The position numbers and the translations under genes were made by a program. Below are positions 8,818 through 17,829 of a stretch of DNA of 64,000 bases, piece by piece. The number at the start of each line of letters is the position of its first letter. Position 1 is the first letter of the stretch. Source of the DNA: Polyangia bacterium (lineage in GTDB: Bacteria > Myxococcota_A > Polyangia > Polyangiales > Sandaracinaceae). The notes under the pieces were generated by a model. It was given only the letters and a program-made list of their open reading frames with translations. It did not search any database and had not been told where the DNA came from. The stretch covers positions 1 through 64,000 of the forward strand of contig JAUHXR010000008.1 in NCBI GenBank assembly GCA_030426845.1. Reading direction: 5' to 3'.

Positions 8818-10065
8818 CCGGATGTAGTTCTCGAGGCGCGACATCGTGCCGATCACGTTGACCTGGGAGTGACGACCGTAGAGATGCAGACCCCGACGCA
8901 GACGCGAGCCGCGGATGTCGAGCCCCTGGATGTTGATCACGAAGTAGTCGCCGATCTTCACCGCGGGACCGAGGCCATGCGAGCCGGGGGTGATGAAGCC
9001 GCCCGTCAGGTTCACCACGCGCATCAGCGGGTGACGGTCGCCGCGGCGCTCGGGTCCGGGCGGGCCGGTCGGCGCGGGGGCCGTCTCGAGGAGGATCGCG
9101 GCCGCGTCGCCGCGCCGGTTGGTGTTCTCGAGGAAGTTGTTGGTGAACGTCATGTTGCTGAGCCCGACGCCGCGGAAGCCCGCGCCCTCGGAGGCCTGCA
9201 TGCTGTTGTTCGTCACCCCGAGGGCCATCGTCTCGAAGAACTGCGGCGGCGAGGTGGAGTACGAGACGTAGACGCAGTCCTTGCCGCGGCCGGTGACGCG
9301 CGAGCCCGAGATGCAGTCGAGGCGGTTGCCGGTGAGCTCGCCGCAGGTCGCGTTCTCCCAGCGGACGCAGTGCACCTGTGCGCGGATGATCGAGCTGTAG
9401 AGCAGACGCGCCGTCCAGCAGTCTTGCAGGTTCACTCCGATCGCGAAGTCCGCGATGATCGCGTCGCGGATGCGCACGTTCCAGAAGGCGTGCTTGGCGT
9501 AGATCCCGGTCTGCTCGCGCGCCTCGTCGCCGAGGTCGGCGCGCGCCTCGGTCGTCCCGAAGCCGAGGTGGCGGACGAGGACGTTCTTGACCGGCCCCGG
9601 CGGCTCGCCCTCGTTCTCGAGGCGGAGGCACGCGTGGTTGGCCCGCCGGTGCGAAGCCGAGGCGCCGCGAAGGTCGTGGAGGATGCGGCAGAAGGACGCG
9701 TCCGAGCCGAAGAGGTCCACCTCGTCACGCACGCGGAGGCTCTCGGTGACGCGGTAGGTCCCGGGCGGGAAGAAGACCGGGTGCTTGTCGGTGGCGCCGC
9801 GGTCGATCGCCCGCTGGATCGCGGCCGTGTCGTCGGCCTCGCCGTCGCCGACCGCGCCGTAGTCGCGCACGCTCTCGCTCCGCCCGGCGTCCTGCGCCGT
9901 GGCGGCCGAGGGGGCGATGAGCGCGGCCGCGCCGGCGGTCCCCGCGAGGGCGGTCGTGAGGAAGCTCCGGCGTCTCAGCGCGGCGTCCTCGAGGTCCCGC
10001 TCGGGGGGGTCGAACGGGGCGCCGTCGGCTGGACCCGATCCCCCGTGAATGCTAGTTTTTCCCAT
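8767..10065 (-). CDS. Tat-exported right-handed beta-helix (pectate lyase superfamily) protein
   Basis: A 432-residue protein with a twin-arginine signal: RRRSFLTT at residues 31-38, then a hydrophobic stretch ending APSAATAQ. The mature N-terminus VRDYGAVGDGEADDTAAIQRAID is the hallmark of the Pectate_lyase_3 / glycosyl hydrolase 28-like beta-helix family. Repeating helix rungs follow, such as NVLVRHLGFG, NVRIRDAIIADFAIG and NMTFTNNFLEN. It lies antisense inside the capsule locus, head-to-head with the GT2 gene at 10088 and overlapping the kpsS end by 51 bases. A capsule depolymerase, epimerase or binding role is possible; no catalytic residues can be assigned. Confidence 0.85.
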   Translation of the reverse strand: MGKTSIHGGSGPADGAPFDPPERDLEDAALRRRSFLTTALAGTAGAAALIAPSAATAQDAGRSESVRDYGAVGDGEADDTAAIQRAIDRGATDKHPVFFPPGTYRVTESLRVRDEVDLFGSDASFCRILHDLRGASASHRRANHACLRLENEGEPPGPVKNVLVRHLGFGTTEARADLGDEAREQTGIYAKHAFWNVRIRDAIIADFAIGVNLQDCWTARLLYSSIIRAQVHCVRWENATCGELTGNRLDCISGSRVTGRGKDCVYVSYSTSPPQFFETMALGVTNNSMQASEGAGFRGVGLSNMTFTNNFLENTNRRGDAAAILLETAPAPTGPPGPERRGDRHPLMRVVNLTGGFITPGSHGLGPAVKIGDYFVINIQGLDIRGSRLRRGLHLYGRHSQVNVIGTMSRLENYIRSPHRNIIGSVMRVNDA

Positions 10066-10087
10066 ACTTTTCTTTGAGGTTCCCGGA
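10066..10087. promoter_or_regulatory. Very short AT-rich divergent spacer between the beta-helix gene and the second capsule operon
   Basis: Only 22 bases separate two divergent starts. Together with the flanking bases it is the most AT-rich point of this region (ACTTTTCTTTGAGG, plus GCTAGTTTTT just inside the minus-strand gene). Promoters for both directions must overlap the coding ends, or the annotated starts are too long. No clear -35/-10 pair is assigned. Confidence 0.3.
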
Positions 10088-11080
10088 ATGAATCAGAAGG
10101 CCCGAACGGACCGACCGTACCTCGCCAGCGTCGTCATCCGCACCTACAACGAGGCCAAGCACCTGCCGCGCCTCCTCGAGGCGATCGGAGCGCAGCAGCT
10201 CGACGAAGGCTTCGACGTCGAGGTGGTGGTCGTCGACTCCGGCTCCACCGACGAGACCCTCGCGATCGCGCGCTCCTTCGACTCGCGCGACGTCCCGGTC
10301 CGCGTCACCCACATCCGCAAGGAGGATTTCTCCTTCGGCCGCTCGCTCAACGTGGGCTGCCGCTTCGCGGACGGCGACGCGCTCGTCTTCGTGAGCGGGC
10401 ACTGCATCCCCGCGTCGACGCGCTGGCTGCAGGAGCTCATCCGCCCCCTCGCCGACGGCGTCGTCCAGTACAGCTACGGCCGCCAGATCGGCGCCGAGAC
10501 GACCAAGTTCAGCGAGAGCCGGCTCTTCGCGAAGTACTTCCCCGAGCACAGCCTGCTCCCGCAGGACGGCTTCTTCTGCAACAACGCGAACGCCGCGATC
10601 GACCGCGCGACGTGGCAGCGCTTCCAGTTCGACGAGGGGCTCACCGGCCTCGAGGACCTCGAGCTCGCCAAGCGCCTCGTCGAGGACGGCGGCAAGGTCG
10701 GCTACGTCGCCGAGGCCCCGGTCCACCACATCCACGAGGAGAGCTGGGCCCAGGTCCGCCACCGCTACGAGCGCGAGGCGATCGCGATGCAGCGCATCGC
10801 CCCCAGCATGCACGTGACCCTCGCGGACAGCGCCCGCTTCTTCGCCCGCGCGGTGGCCCACGACGTGGTGTCGAGCGCGCGCGAGGGCGGCGTCCTCGAG
10901 AACCTCGGCTCGATCGTCGCGTTCCGCTCGATGCAGTACCTCGGCACGTGGCGCGGCAACCGTGAGCACCGCCGCCTCTCGCAGCGGATGAAGCTTCGGT
11001 ACTACTACCCGACCACCGAGCACCACCCGCGGACCAAGGCGCTCCCCGGCGCCCAGCCGCGCCCCTCGAGCGCGATCTGA
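10088..11080 (+). CDS. Family 2 glycosyltransferase
   Basis: A 330-residue cytosolic GT-A enzyme. The N-terminus YLASVVIRTYNEAKHLPRLL starts the Rossmann fold, with VVVVDSGSTDETL as the nucleotide-binding acidic motif and LVFVSGHCIPAS at the DXD position, where the usual Asp pair is replaced by SGH as in many rhamnosyltransferase-like GT2 proteins. GLEDLELAKRLVEDGG carries the ED motif near the catalytic base. The ATG at 10088 is preferred over an in-frame start at 10049 that would overlap the divergent gene. It is the first gene of the capsule repeat-unit cluster; its sugar specificity is unknown. Confidence 0.88.
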   Translation: MNQKARTDRPYLASVVIRTYNEAKHLPRLLEAIGAQQLDEGFDVEVVVVDSGSTDETLAIARSFDSRDVPVRVTHIRKEDFSFGRSLNVGCRFADGDALVFVSGHCIPASTRWLQELIRPLADGVVQYSYGRQIGAETTKFSESRLFAKYFPEHSLLPQDGFFCNNANAAIDRATWQRFQFDEGLTGLEDLELAKRLVEDGGKVGYVAEAPVHHIHEESWAQVRHRYEREAIAMQRIAPSMHVTLADSARFFARAVAHDVVSSAREGGVLENLGSIVAFRSMQYLGTWRGNREHRRLSQRMKLRYYYPTTEHHPRTKALPGAQPRPSSAI

Positions 11081-11084
11081 TCCG

Positions 11085-11747
11085 ATGAGCCGGCTGGTCG
11101 CCCTTCTCCCGATGAAGGGGCACAGCGAGCGCGTCCCGCGCAAGAACTTCCGCGCGATCGCGGGCAAGCCGCTGTTCCGCTGGATGCTCGACGCGCTCCT
11201 CGCCGTCCCGCGGATCGACGAGGTGGTCATCAACACCGACGCGCGCGACGAGCTCGAGGCGGCCGGTCTCACCTCGGGCGGACGGGTGCGCATCCGCGAT
11301 CGCGCGCCGGAGCTCTGCGGCGACCTCGTGAGCATGAACCTCGTGCTCGCGGACGACGTGGCCGCGGTCGACGCCGACCTCTACCTGATGACGCACACCA
11401 CCAACCCGCTGATCACGCGGGCGACGGTCGAGGCTGCGCTCGACGCGTTCGAGGCCTCGGACGCCGACAGCCTCTTCAGCGTCACGCGGGTCCAGACGCG
11501 CTTCTACCGGGCCGACGGGAGCGCGGTGAACCACGACCCGAACGAGCTGGTGCGCACGCAGGACCTCGAGCCGTGGTTCGAGGAGAACTCCTGCCTCTAC
11601 CTCTTCACCCGCGAGAGCTTCGCCAGGACCCAGGCGCGCATCGGCGCCTCCCCGATGATGTTCGAGACGCCGCGCCTCGAGTCGGTGGACATCGACGAGC
11701 CCGACGACTGGGCCCTCGCCGAGGCGCTCCTCACCCTCCGCGCTTGA
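11085..11747 (+). CDS. NeuA-like CMP-sugar / cytidylyltransferase
   Basis: A 220-residue nucleotidyltransferase of the acylneuraminate cytidylyltransferase family. The signature LPMKGHSERVPRKNFRAIAGKPL is at residues 8-30, followed by DEVVINTDA, LMTHTTNPLI and ENSCLYLFTRESF. Such enzymes activate an acidic sugar or similar molecule with CTP. It lies 4 bases after the GT2 gene and 9 before the next transferase, so it presumably feeds one of the neighbouring transferases. Because kdsB is already present, the substrate is probably not Kdo; sialic-acid synthesis genes (neuB, neuC) are absent from the window, so it is unknown. Confidence 0.85.
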   Translation: MSRLVALLPMKGHSERVPRKNFRAIAGKPLFRWMLDALLAVPRIDEVVINTDARDELEAAGLTSGGRVRIRDRAPELCGDLVSMNLVLADDVAAVDADLYLMTHTTNPLITRATVEAALDAFEASDADSLFSVTRVQTRFYRADGSAVNHDPNELVRTQDLEPWFEENSCLYLFTRESFARTQARIGASPMMFETPRLESVDIDEPDDWALAEALLTLRA

Positions 11748-11756
11748 GCTGACCGC

Positions 11757-14273
11757 ATGCTGCTGCCCTACCCCCACGAGCTCGACGACGAGCGCTACGC
11801 CGCCGATCACCCCGACGTGCCGCGCGAGCAGCTCTACGACCACTTCGTCTCGACCTGCCCGGACGACGAGGTCGACCGCTACCGCCTCGATCGCCTCGCG
11901 CCGACCCTCACCGTCATCGTCCCGGCGTACAACAGCGAGCGCTGGCTCGCCGACACCCTCGAGAGCGTGCGCCGGCAGACCTTCAAGGGCTGGGAGTGCG
12001 TGGTGGTGGACGACTGCTCCACCGACGCGACGACCTCGGTCGTGCGCCGCTTCTACCGGCGCGACCGGCGCTTCCGGCTCCTGCCCCACCGCGCCAACGG
12101 GGGCGCCTCGGCGGCGCGCAACTCGGGCCTCCGCTCGGCGCGGGGCGCGTTCGTGTGCTTCCTCGACGCCGACGACCTGCTCTCGCCGACCAGCCTCGAG
12201 AACCGCATCCGCACGCTCACCGCGGCCGAGAACCCACGGCTCGCCGGCTCCTACAGCGCGTCGGTGCGCATCGACCCCGAGACGACCAAGCCGCCGCTCG
12301 AGACGAGCGACCCGAAGCGCCGCGTCATCGACTTCGTGTCGGCGGCCGGGATGTGCCCGTTCAACATGAACCAGCCGATGTTCAAGACGTCGGTGCTGCG
12401 GCGACTCGGGGGCTTCGACGAGACGCTGAGCCAGGCGGAGGACTGGGAGTACTGGGCGCGGCTGCTGCGGCACGGCTACTACCTCGTCCCGACCGGCAAG
12501 ACCGACGTCACCTACCGGGCGCGCCCGGGCAGCGTGGTGCGGGCCGAGCCGCTGACCCACCTGACCACGGGGATGGCGCTCTACAACAGCGCGCACGCGC
12601 CGTTCCCCGAGGACCGCGTCGTCGACGAGCGCGCGCCCTACGTCTACTGGCGGCCGTGGATCGAGTACAAGCGGCAGCTCGACATCGCGCAGCGCGTCTT
12701 CGAGTTCACCGGGATGGCGATCGGCGCGGGCCACCCCGCCGACGAGGCGGTCCGCGTCGCGAAGGACGCGCTCCCCGACTACCTCGGCGCGATCGCGGCC
12801 CACCGGGACCTCGCGAGCCTGCTCGAGCGCGGGCTGCGCCGCCAGCTCGGCGACGACGCGGGCGCGGTCGCGAGCCGGCAGGGCGCGCGCATGGTCGAGG
12901 AGCGCTTCCGCGAGGCGTTCCGGGAGGCCGGCGAGGCGCACGGGCCGCAGCCGACCCCCGAGCCGTTCCCCGCGCCGTGGGGACCGCGGCCGCGCGAGGA
13001 GGAGGCGATCGACGTCGTGTTCCTCCCGCACAAGGACTACCACGTGTGGAGCGTCGCGAAGCTCCTGCCGAAGCTCGACGCGGCGGGGATCCGCTACACC
13101 TTCGTCGACCTGAGCTACGCCTACCGCGACGAGCGCGCCCGCGGGAAGCTCGACGAGCTCGGGCTGCCGCGCATCCCGTACAACGCGTTCCTCCTCGGCG
13201 CCTACCGGCCGAAGATGGTCGTGTGCATGAACGACTGGGACCCGATCACGCGCCGCCTGATCGAGTGCGCCAAGACCCTCTCGATCCCGACGGTGGGGAT
13301 CGTCGAGGGGATCCAGGACTACCACGACGTCGACACCGGCCGGCTGCGCGAGCCCTACCGGATCGTCGACCACGTCATCCTCCCCGGCGAGTTCGACGCG
13401 CGCTACTTCCAGGACGTCCCCGAGCGCGTCCACGTCGGCGGGGTGCCACGGATCGACGAGCTGCTCGAGGAGCCGCCCGCGCCCTTCCCCGAGGCGCCAC
13501 GCGTCGTCATCAACAGCAACTTCACGTACGGCGTGCTGACCGACGAGCGCGACGCCTGGGTCCGCACCGCGGTCGCCGCGTGCCAGGCGATCGGCGTCGA
13601 CTACGTCATCAGCCGCCACCCCGCGGACGAGGGCGACTTCGAGGGGTACGTCGTCGGCGAGGAGTCGATGTACGACCTGCTGCGCGGCGGCAACGTCTTC
13701 GTGAGCCGCTTCAGCTCGGGCATCCTCGAGTCGCTCGCGCTCGGCCGCCCGCCCGTCTACTACAACCCGCACGGCGAGCGGGTCGACAAGTTCACCGAGC
13801 CGAACGGCGCGTTCCCCGTCGCGCGGAGCCAGGGCGAGCTCGAGGCCGCGCTGCGCGACGCGATCGAGGAGCCGGGGCGCTTCCTCGCGCACGCGGACGA
13901 CTACCTCGAGCTCCACTGCGGCGTGAGCCGGCGCGACGTGGGCGCGGCGGCGGAGCGGACGGGCGACGCGCTGCTCGCGATCTACCGCGAGGCCGAGATC
14001 CCCGACGCGTCGCAGCGCGCGCGCCTCAAGTACCTGATGGTGCAGCGCGACGAGGCGCTCCTCGGCCCGCCCGCGCCGCACGGGGCGTGGAGCGAGCGCA
14101 CCATCGGCCTGGTCGGCGTGCTGCGCGGCGGAGAGGCCGCGCGCGGGCACATCGGCGAGGGCCGCCGCGAGGTGTGGGCGCGCAAGCTGCGCAAGCTCAA
14201 GAGCGATCCCAAGCGCTTCTTCGAGGACTCGGCGGTCCCGCCGCTCCGGGTCCTGAGCCGGTTCTTCAGGTAG
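11757..14273 (+). CDS. Two-domain capsule transferase: GT2 plus C-terminal GT-B-like domain
   Basis: An 838-residue protein. Residues about 50-290 are a GT2 domain (LTVIVPAYNSERWLADTL, CVVVDDCSTDATT, CFLDADDLLSP as DXD, and ED in SQAEDWEYW). Residues about 415-740 form a second domain resembling GT-B capsule or glycerophosphate-type transferases: VVFLPHKDYHVWSV, GIVEGIQDYHDVD, HVILPGEFDARYF, ISRHPADEGDF and VSRFSSGILESLALGRPPV. The tail of about 70 residues is charged. A single chain could add two successive units of the capsule repeat. It lies between the cytidylyltransferase and a second bifunctional transferase. Confidence 0.85.
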   Translation: MLLPYPHELDDERYAADHPDVPREQLYDHFVSTCPDDEVDRYRLDRLAPTLTVIVPAYNSERWLADTLESVRRQTFKGWECVVVDDCSTDATTSVVRRFYRRDRRFRLLPHRANGGASAARNSGLRSARGAFVCFLDADDLLSPTSLENRIRTLTAAENPRLAGSYSASVRIDPETTKPPLETSDPKRRVIDFVSAAGMCPFNMNQPMFKTSVLRRLGGFDETLSQAEDWEYWARLLRHGYYLVPTGKTDVTYRARPGSVVRAEPLTHLTTGMALYNSAHAPFPEDRVVDERAPYVYWRPWIEYKRQLDIAQRVFEFTGMAIGAGHPADEAVRVAKDALPDYLGAIAAHRDLASLLERGLRRQLGDDAGAVASRQGARMVEERFREAFREAGEAHGPQPTPEPFPAPWGPRPREEEAIDVVFLPHKDYHVWSVAKLLPKLDAAGIRYTFVDLSYAYRDERARGKLDELGLPRIPYNAFLLGAYRPKMVVCMNDWDPITRRLIECAKTLSIPTVGIVEGIQDYHDVDTGRLREPYRIVDHVILPGEFDARYFQDVPERVHVGGVPRIDELLEEPPAPFPEAPRVVINSNFTYGVLTDERDAWVRTAVAACQAIGVDYVISRHPADEGDFEGYVVGEESMYDLLRGGNVFVSRFSSGILESLALGRPPVYYNPHGERVDKFTEPNGAFPVARSQGELEAALRDAIEEPGRFLAHADDYLELHCGVSRRDVGAAAERTGDALLAIYREAEIPDASQRARLKYLMVQRDEALLGPPAPHGAWSERTIGLVGVLRGGEAARGHIGEGRREVWARKLRKLKSDPKRFFEDSAVPPLRVLSRFFR

Positions 14274-14288
14274 TCAGCCGGAGCCCCC

Positions 14289-17129
14289 ATGGTCGGCAAG
14301 AAGCTGCGGAAGCTGCGCCAGAACCCCAGGCGCTTCGCCTACGACGCGCTCCTCAAGCGGAGCCCGCGCGCGGCGGCGCGCGTGGCGCGGCGCTTCCCGG
14401 AGCTCAAGCGCCCGGCGCGGCGGCGCTTCTCGGTGGTGAGCGCCGTCTACAACGTCGAGCGCTACCTCGAGGACTACTTCCGCGCGATGGAGGCGCAGAC
14501 GGTCTCGCTCGACTACATCGAGCTGATCCTCGTCGACGACGGCTCCACCGATCGCTCGGCCGAGATCATCGAGCGGTGGCGCCGTCGCTACCCGAACAGC
14601 GTCCGGTACCTCCACAAGGAGAACGGCGGCCAGGCCTCGGCGCGCAACCTCGGGCTCGAGCACGCGACCGGCGAGTGGGTCACCTTCATCGACCCGGACG
14701 ACTTCGTGCACCACCGCTACTTCGAGGCGGTGGACCACTTCGCCCACGAGCACCGGCGGTTCAAGCCCGCCTTGCTCTGCTGCAAGTGGGTGTTCTTCAA
14801 CGAGGCGAGCGGCGAATACAGGGACAACCACCCGCTGAACTACCGGTTCGACGAGGGCAGCCGCGTGATCGGACACCGCGATCAGGCGCTCCTCGCGCCG
14901 TCGTGCGCGACGTCGTTCTACCGCCTCGACGAGATCCGCGCCCACGGTCTGCGCTTCGACGAGCAGATGAAGCCGCACTTCGAGGACGCGCTCTTCGCCG
15001 GACGCTACCTCCTCGCGACCTTCCGCCGCCGCGTCGGCCTGGTCGCCGACGCGGTCTACTACTACCGCAAGCGCAGCGACGGCTCATCGACGCTCGACAC
15101 GGCGTGGGCTGACCCGAGGCGGTTCGATCTGGTGCTCGAGCGGGGCCACCGCGCGCTGATCGCCGAGTCGATCGCGCGCTACGAGATGGTCCCGCTCGCG
15201 ATCCAGCGGCTGCTGCTCTACGACCTCGTGTGGGCGATCCGACGGATCGTCGACAACGACGCCTCGGTGTGGTTCCTCGACGCCGAGCAGCGCGAGCGGT
15301 TCCTCGCGCACCTCGAGCGCATCTTCGCCCACATCGACTCGGGGACGATCGTCAGCTTCTCCCTCGCGGGGTGCTGGTTCTTCCACCGCGTCGGCATGCT
15401 CGGGCTCTTCAGGGGCGAGCCCGCCCCGTACTACGTCGCCTACGTGCGCCGCTACGACCCGGTGAAGCGGCTCGTCCAGGTCGCGTACTTCGTCAGCGGA
15501 GAGGCGCCCCTCGAGGAGGTCTTGGTCGACGGCCAAGAGGTCGTCCCCCACTTCGCCAAGCGACGCCGGCACTCGTTCCTCGGCCGGGGGTTCGTCGACG
15601 AGCGGATCCTCTGGGTGCGGCTCGAGCGCGCGAGCTCCGAGCTCTCGCTCCGGATCGCCGGCGAGGAGGCGCGGCTCCGGGTCGGCGCCGAGCAGCTCAC
15701 CCGCGTCTCGCGTGGCGCCGTCGAGCGCGCCCTGACGCCAGCCCCTCCCGAGCGCGCGCCGATCGACGAGGCCCTCGTGCGCCTCGCGCAGAGCGGGCCG
15801 GTCCGCCGCCGCTTCGCGGGCGCCTGGATGCTGATGGATCGGGACACCCAGGCCGACGACAACGCCGAGCACCTCTACCGGTGGATCGCCCAGCACCGGC
15901 CCGACATCAACGCGTTCTTCGTGCTCCTGCGCTCGTCGCAGGACTGGCCGCGCCTCGAGGCCGAGGGGTTCAAGCTGGTGGCCTACGGCTCGCTGGAGCA
16001 TCGGCTGCTGCTGCTGAACGCGGCCCACATCGCGTCGAGCCACCCCGACGCCTTCGTCCTGCACTTCCTCGACCATCGCAAGTTTCGTGATCAGCTCACC
16101 TACCGCTTCACCTTCCTCCAGCACGGCATCCTGCGGGACGACATCTCGGCCTGGCTCAACCGGAAGCGCATCGACCGGTTCGTGACGACGTCGCCGGCGG
16201 AGCACGCGTCGGTGGCGGCCGACCTGACCCCGTACAAGTTCTCGCCGCGCGAGGCGCGGATGGTGGGCCTGGCTCGGCACGACGCGCTCCTCACGCGGAG
16301 CGAGCCGGCCCAGCGCGTGATCCTCCTCATGCCCACGTGGCGCCAGTGGCTGGTGGGCGCGACGTCCCAGCGCTCGACCGCCCGCGAGGCCTCCCCCGAG
16401 TTCTTCGAGTCGACCTACGCGAAGGCGTGGCGCGAGGTGATCCGCAGCCCCGCGCTCCGGGATCTGGCGCGCCGGCACGGCTACCAGATCGTGTTCTTCC
16501 CCCACGCCAACATGCAGCTCTACGTCGACTGGTTCGACGCGCCGCCGTGGGTCGAGGTCCGCACCCACGCGACCGATCCGATCCTCCACAAGCTCTTCCG
16601 CCGCGCGTCGGTGCTCGTGACGGACTACTCGTCCGTGTTCTTCGAGGTCGGCCTCCTCGACAAGCCGGTGCTGTACTACCAGTTCGACTACGACGAGATG
16701 TACGGCGGCCGGCATCCGTCGCGGCCCGGCTACTTCGACTTCGAGCGCGACGGCTTCGGGCCGGTGACGCGAGACTGCGACGCCCTCCTCGAGGAGCTGG
16801 ACGCGATCCTCGCGCGTGGCGCCCAGCCCGCGCCGGAGTACCTCGCCCGCATGCGCGCGGCCCTCCCGCTCCGCGACGCGCAGAACCGGGCCCGCACCGT
16901 GGCCGCGATCGAGGCGCTCGACGCGCCCGAGCCGGTCGAGGACCAGCGCGACGCGATCCGGCTGGAGATGGCCCGCGACGCGACGCGCGTGGCGGCTTGG
17001 GAGCTGGCGCTCGCTCGCTGGTCGGAGGTCGAGCGGCTCGGCCCGGAGGCCGAAGAGGTCGCCGCGCGGCTCGAGGAAGCGCGACGGCACGCCCGGGGGC
17101 CCGCCGACGCCGCGCAGGCGGCGGACTGA
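14289..17129 (+). CDS. Two-domain capsule polymerase-like enzyme: GT2 plus TagF-like CDP-glycerol glycerophosphotransferase domain
   Basis: A 946-residue protein. The basic N-terminus (KKLRKLRQNPRR) probably contacts the membrane. The GT2 domain spans about 47-280 (FSVVSAVYNVERYLEDYF, LILVDDGSTDRSAEI, FIDPDDFVHHRYF). The middle resembles a linker beta-domain. Residues about 500-880 form a TagF/TagB-type domain: FLQHGILRDDISAW, FVTTSPAEHASV, LLMPTWRQWLVG, FFPHANMQLY and DYSSVFFEVGLLDKPVLYYQFD. The HGxxxD and DYSSVFFE motifs are those of CDP-glycerol polyol-phosphate transferases. The architecture is that of group-2 capsule polymerases that make phosphodiester-linked polymers (known from Neisseria and Actinobacillus). 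The C-terminal tail of about 100 residues is helical and charged. Confidence 0.88.
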   Translation: MVGKKLRKLRQNPRRFAYDALLKRSPRAAARVARRFPELKRPARRRFSVVSAVYNVERYLEDYFRAMEAQTVSLDYIELILVDDGSTDRSAEIIERWRRRYPNSVRYLHKENGGQASARNLGLEHATGEWVTFIDPDDFVHHRYFEAVDHFAHEHRRFKPALLCCKWVFFNEASGEYRDNHPLNYRFDEGSRVIGHRDQALLAPSCATSFYRLDEIRAHGLRFDEQMKPHFEDALFAGRYLLATFRRRVGLVADAVYYYRKRSDGSSTLDTAWADPRRFDLVLERGHRALIAESIARYEMVPLAIQRLLLYDLVWAIRRIVDNDASVWFLDAEQRERFLAHLERIFAHIDSGTIVSFSLAGCWFFHRVGMLGLFRGEPAPYYVAYVRRYDPVKRLVQVAYFVSGEAPLEEVLVDGQEVVPHFAKRRRHSFLGRGFVDERILWVRLERASSELSLRIAGEEARLRVGAEQLTRVSRGAVERALTPAPPERAPIDEALVRLAQSGPVRRRFAGAWMLMDRDTQADDNAEHLYRWIAQHRPDINAFFVLLRSSQDWPRLEAEGFKLVAYGSLEHRLLLLNAAHIASSHPDAFVLHFLDHRKFRDQLTYRFTFLQHGILRDDISAWLNRKRIDRFVTTSPAEHASVAADLTPYKFSPREARMVGLARHDALLTRSEPAQRVILLMPTWRQWLVGATSQRSTAREASPEFFESTYAKAWREVIRSPALRDLARRHGYQIVFFPHANMQLYVDWFDAPPWVEVRTHATDPILHKLFRRASVLVTDYSSVFFEVGLLDKPVLYYQFDYDEMYGGRHPSRPGYFDFERDGFGPVTRDCDALLEELDAILARGAQPAPEYLARMRAALPLRDAQNRARTVAAIEALDAPEPVEDQRDAIRLEMARDATRVAAWELALARWSEVERLGPEAEEVAARLEEARRHARGPADAAQAAD

Positions 17130-17148
17130 GGGGCGCGCGGAGGACGCG

Positions 17149-17796
17149 ATGAGCGAGATGATCGACATCAGCACGCCAGTGGCGCCCGGGGTCACCCCGC
17201 GCTGGCCGGGGAGCCCCGAGCTGCAGTTCGTCCCCACTCTCCGGCTCGCGGACGGCGACCCCGCCGATGACACCACCCTCCGAATGAACATCCACACGGG
17301 GACGCACATCGACGCGCCGAGCCACTTCGTGCCGGGCGCTCCCACGGTGGAGCAGATCCCGCTCGGGCGGCTGGTCGGACCCTGCCGCGTGGTGAGCTTC
17401 GAGGGGCTCACGACGATCACCGCGGCCGCGCTCGAGGCGGCCGCGATCCCCGAGGGCACGACGCGGCTCCTCTGCAAGACCGACAACGAGGCGCGCTGGG
17501 CGAGCCCCGAGTTCGACGAGGGCTTCGTGGGCTTCAGCGTCGACGCCGCGGAGTGGGTGGTCGCGCGCGGGATCGGCCTGGTCGGCGTCGACTACCTGAG
17601 CGTCCAGCCGTACCACGAGAGCGACGACGTGCACCGCGTCCTCCTCGGCGCGCGCACCGTCGTGGTCGAGGGCCTGCGGCTCGGCGCGGTGCAGCCCGGC
17701 GCGTACACGCTCGTGTGCCTGCCCCTCAAGCTCCAGGGGGTCGAGGGCGCACCCGCCCGCGCGATCCTCCTTCCCGACGGCGCCCTCGGCGCGTAG
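17149..17796 (+). CDS. Cyclase-family (kynurenine formamidase-like) metal-dependent hydrolase
   Basis: A 215-residue protein of the Cyclase family (PF04199). The metal-binding signature HTGTHIDAPSHF is at about residues 47-58. Other typical segments are IDISTPVAPGVTPRWPG at the start, FVGFSVDAAEW and LVGVDYLSVQPY. Family members hydrolyse amides or lactones. The ATG at 17149 follows GGAGG by about 6 bases. It lies between a polymerase-like gene and a dehydrogenase in the capsule cluster, so a role in making an unusual acidic building block is possible, but the substrate is unknown. Confidence 0.85.
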   Translation: MSEMIDISTPVAPGVTPRWPGSPELQFVPTLRLADGDPADDTTLRMNIHTGTHIDAPSHFVPGAPTVEQIPLGRLVGPCRVVSFEGLTTITAAALEAAAIPEGTTRLLCKTDNEARWASPEFDEGFVGFSVDAAEWVVARGIGLVGVDYLSVQPYHESDDVHRVLLGARTVVVEGLRLGAVQPGAYTLVCLPLKLQGVEGAPARAILLPDGALGA

Positions 17797-17829
17797 ATCA
17801 TCGACACCCTCAGCTTTGCGGAGCACGCC

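Noticed and set aside
8869-10077. 402-residue plus-strand frame opposite the beta-helix gene
   Set aside because: Composition is antisense shadow; the minus frame has a clear Tat signal and family motifs.
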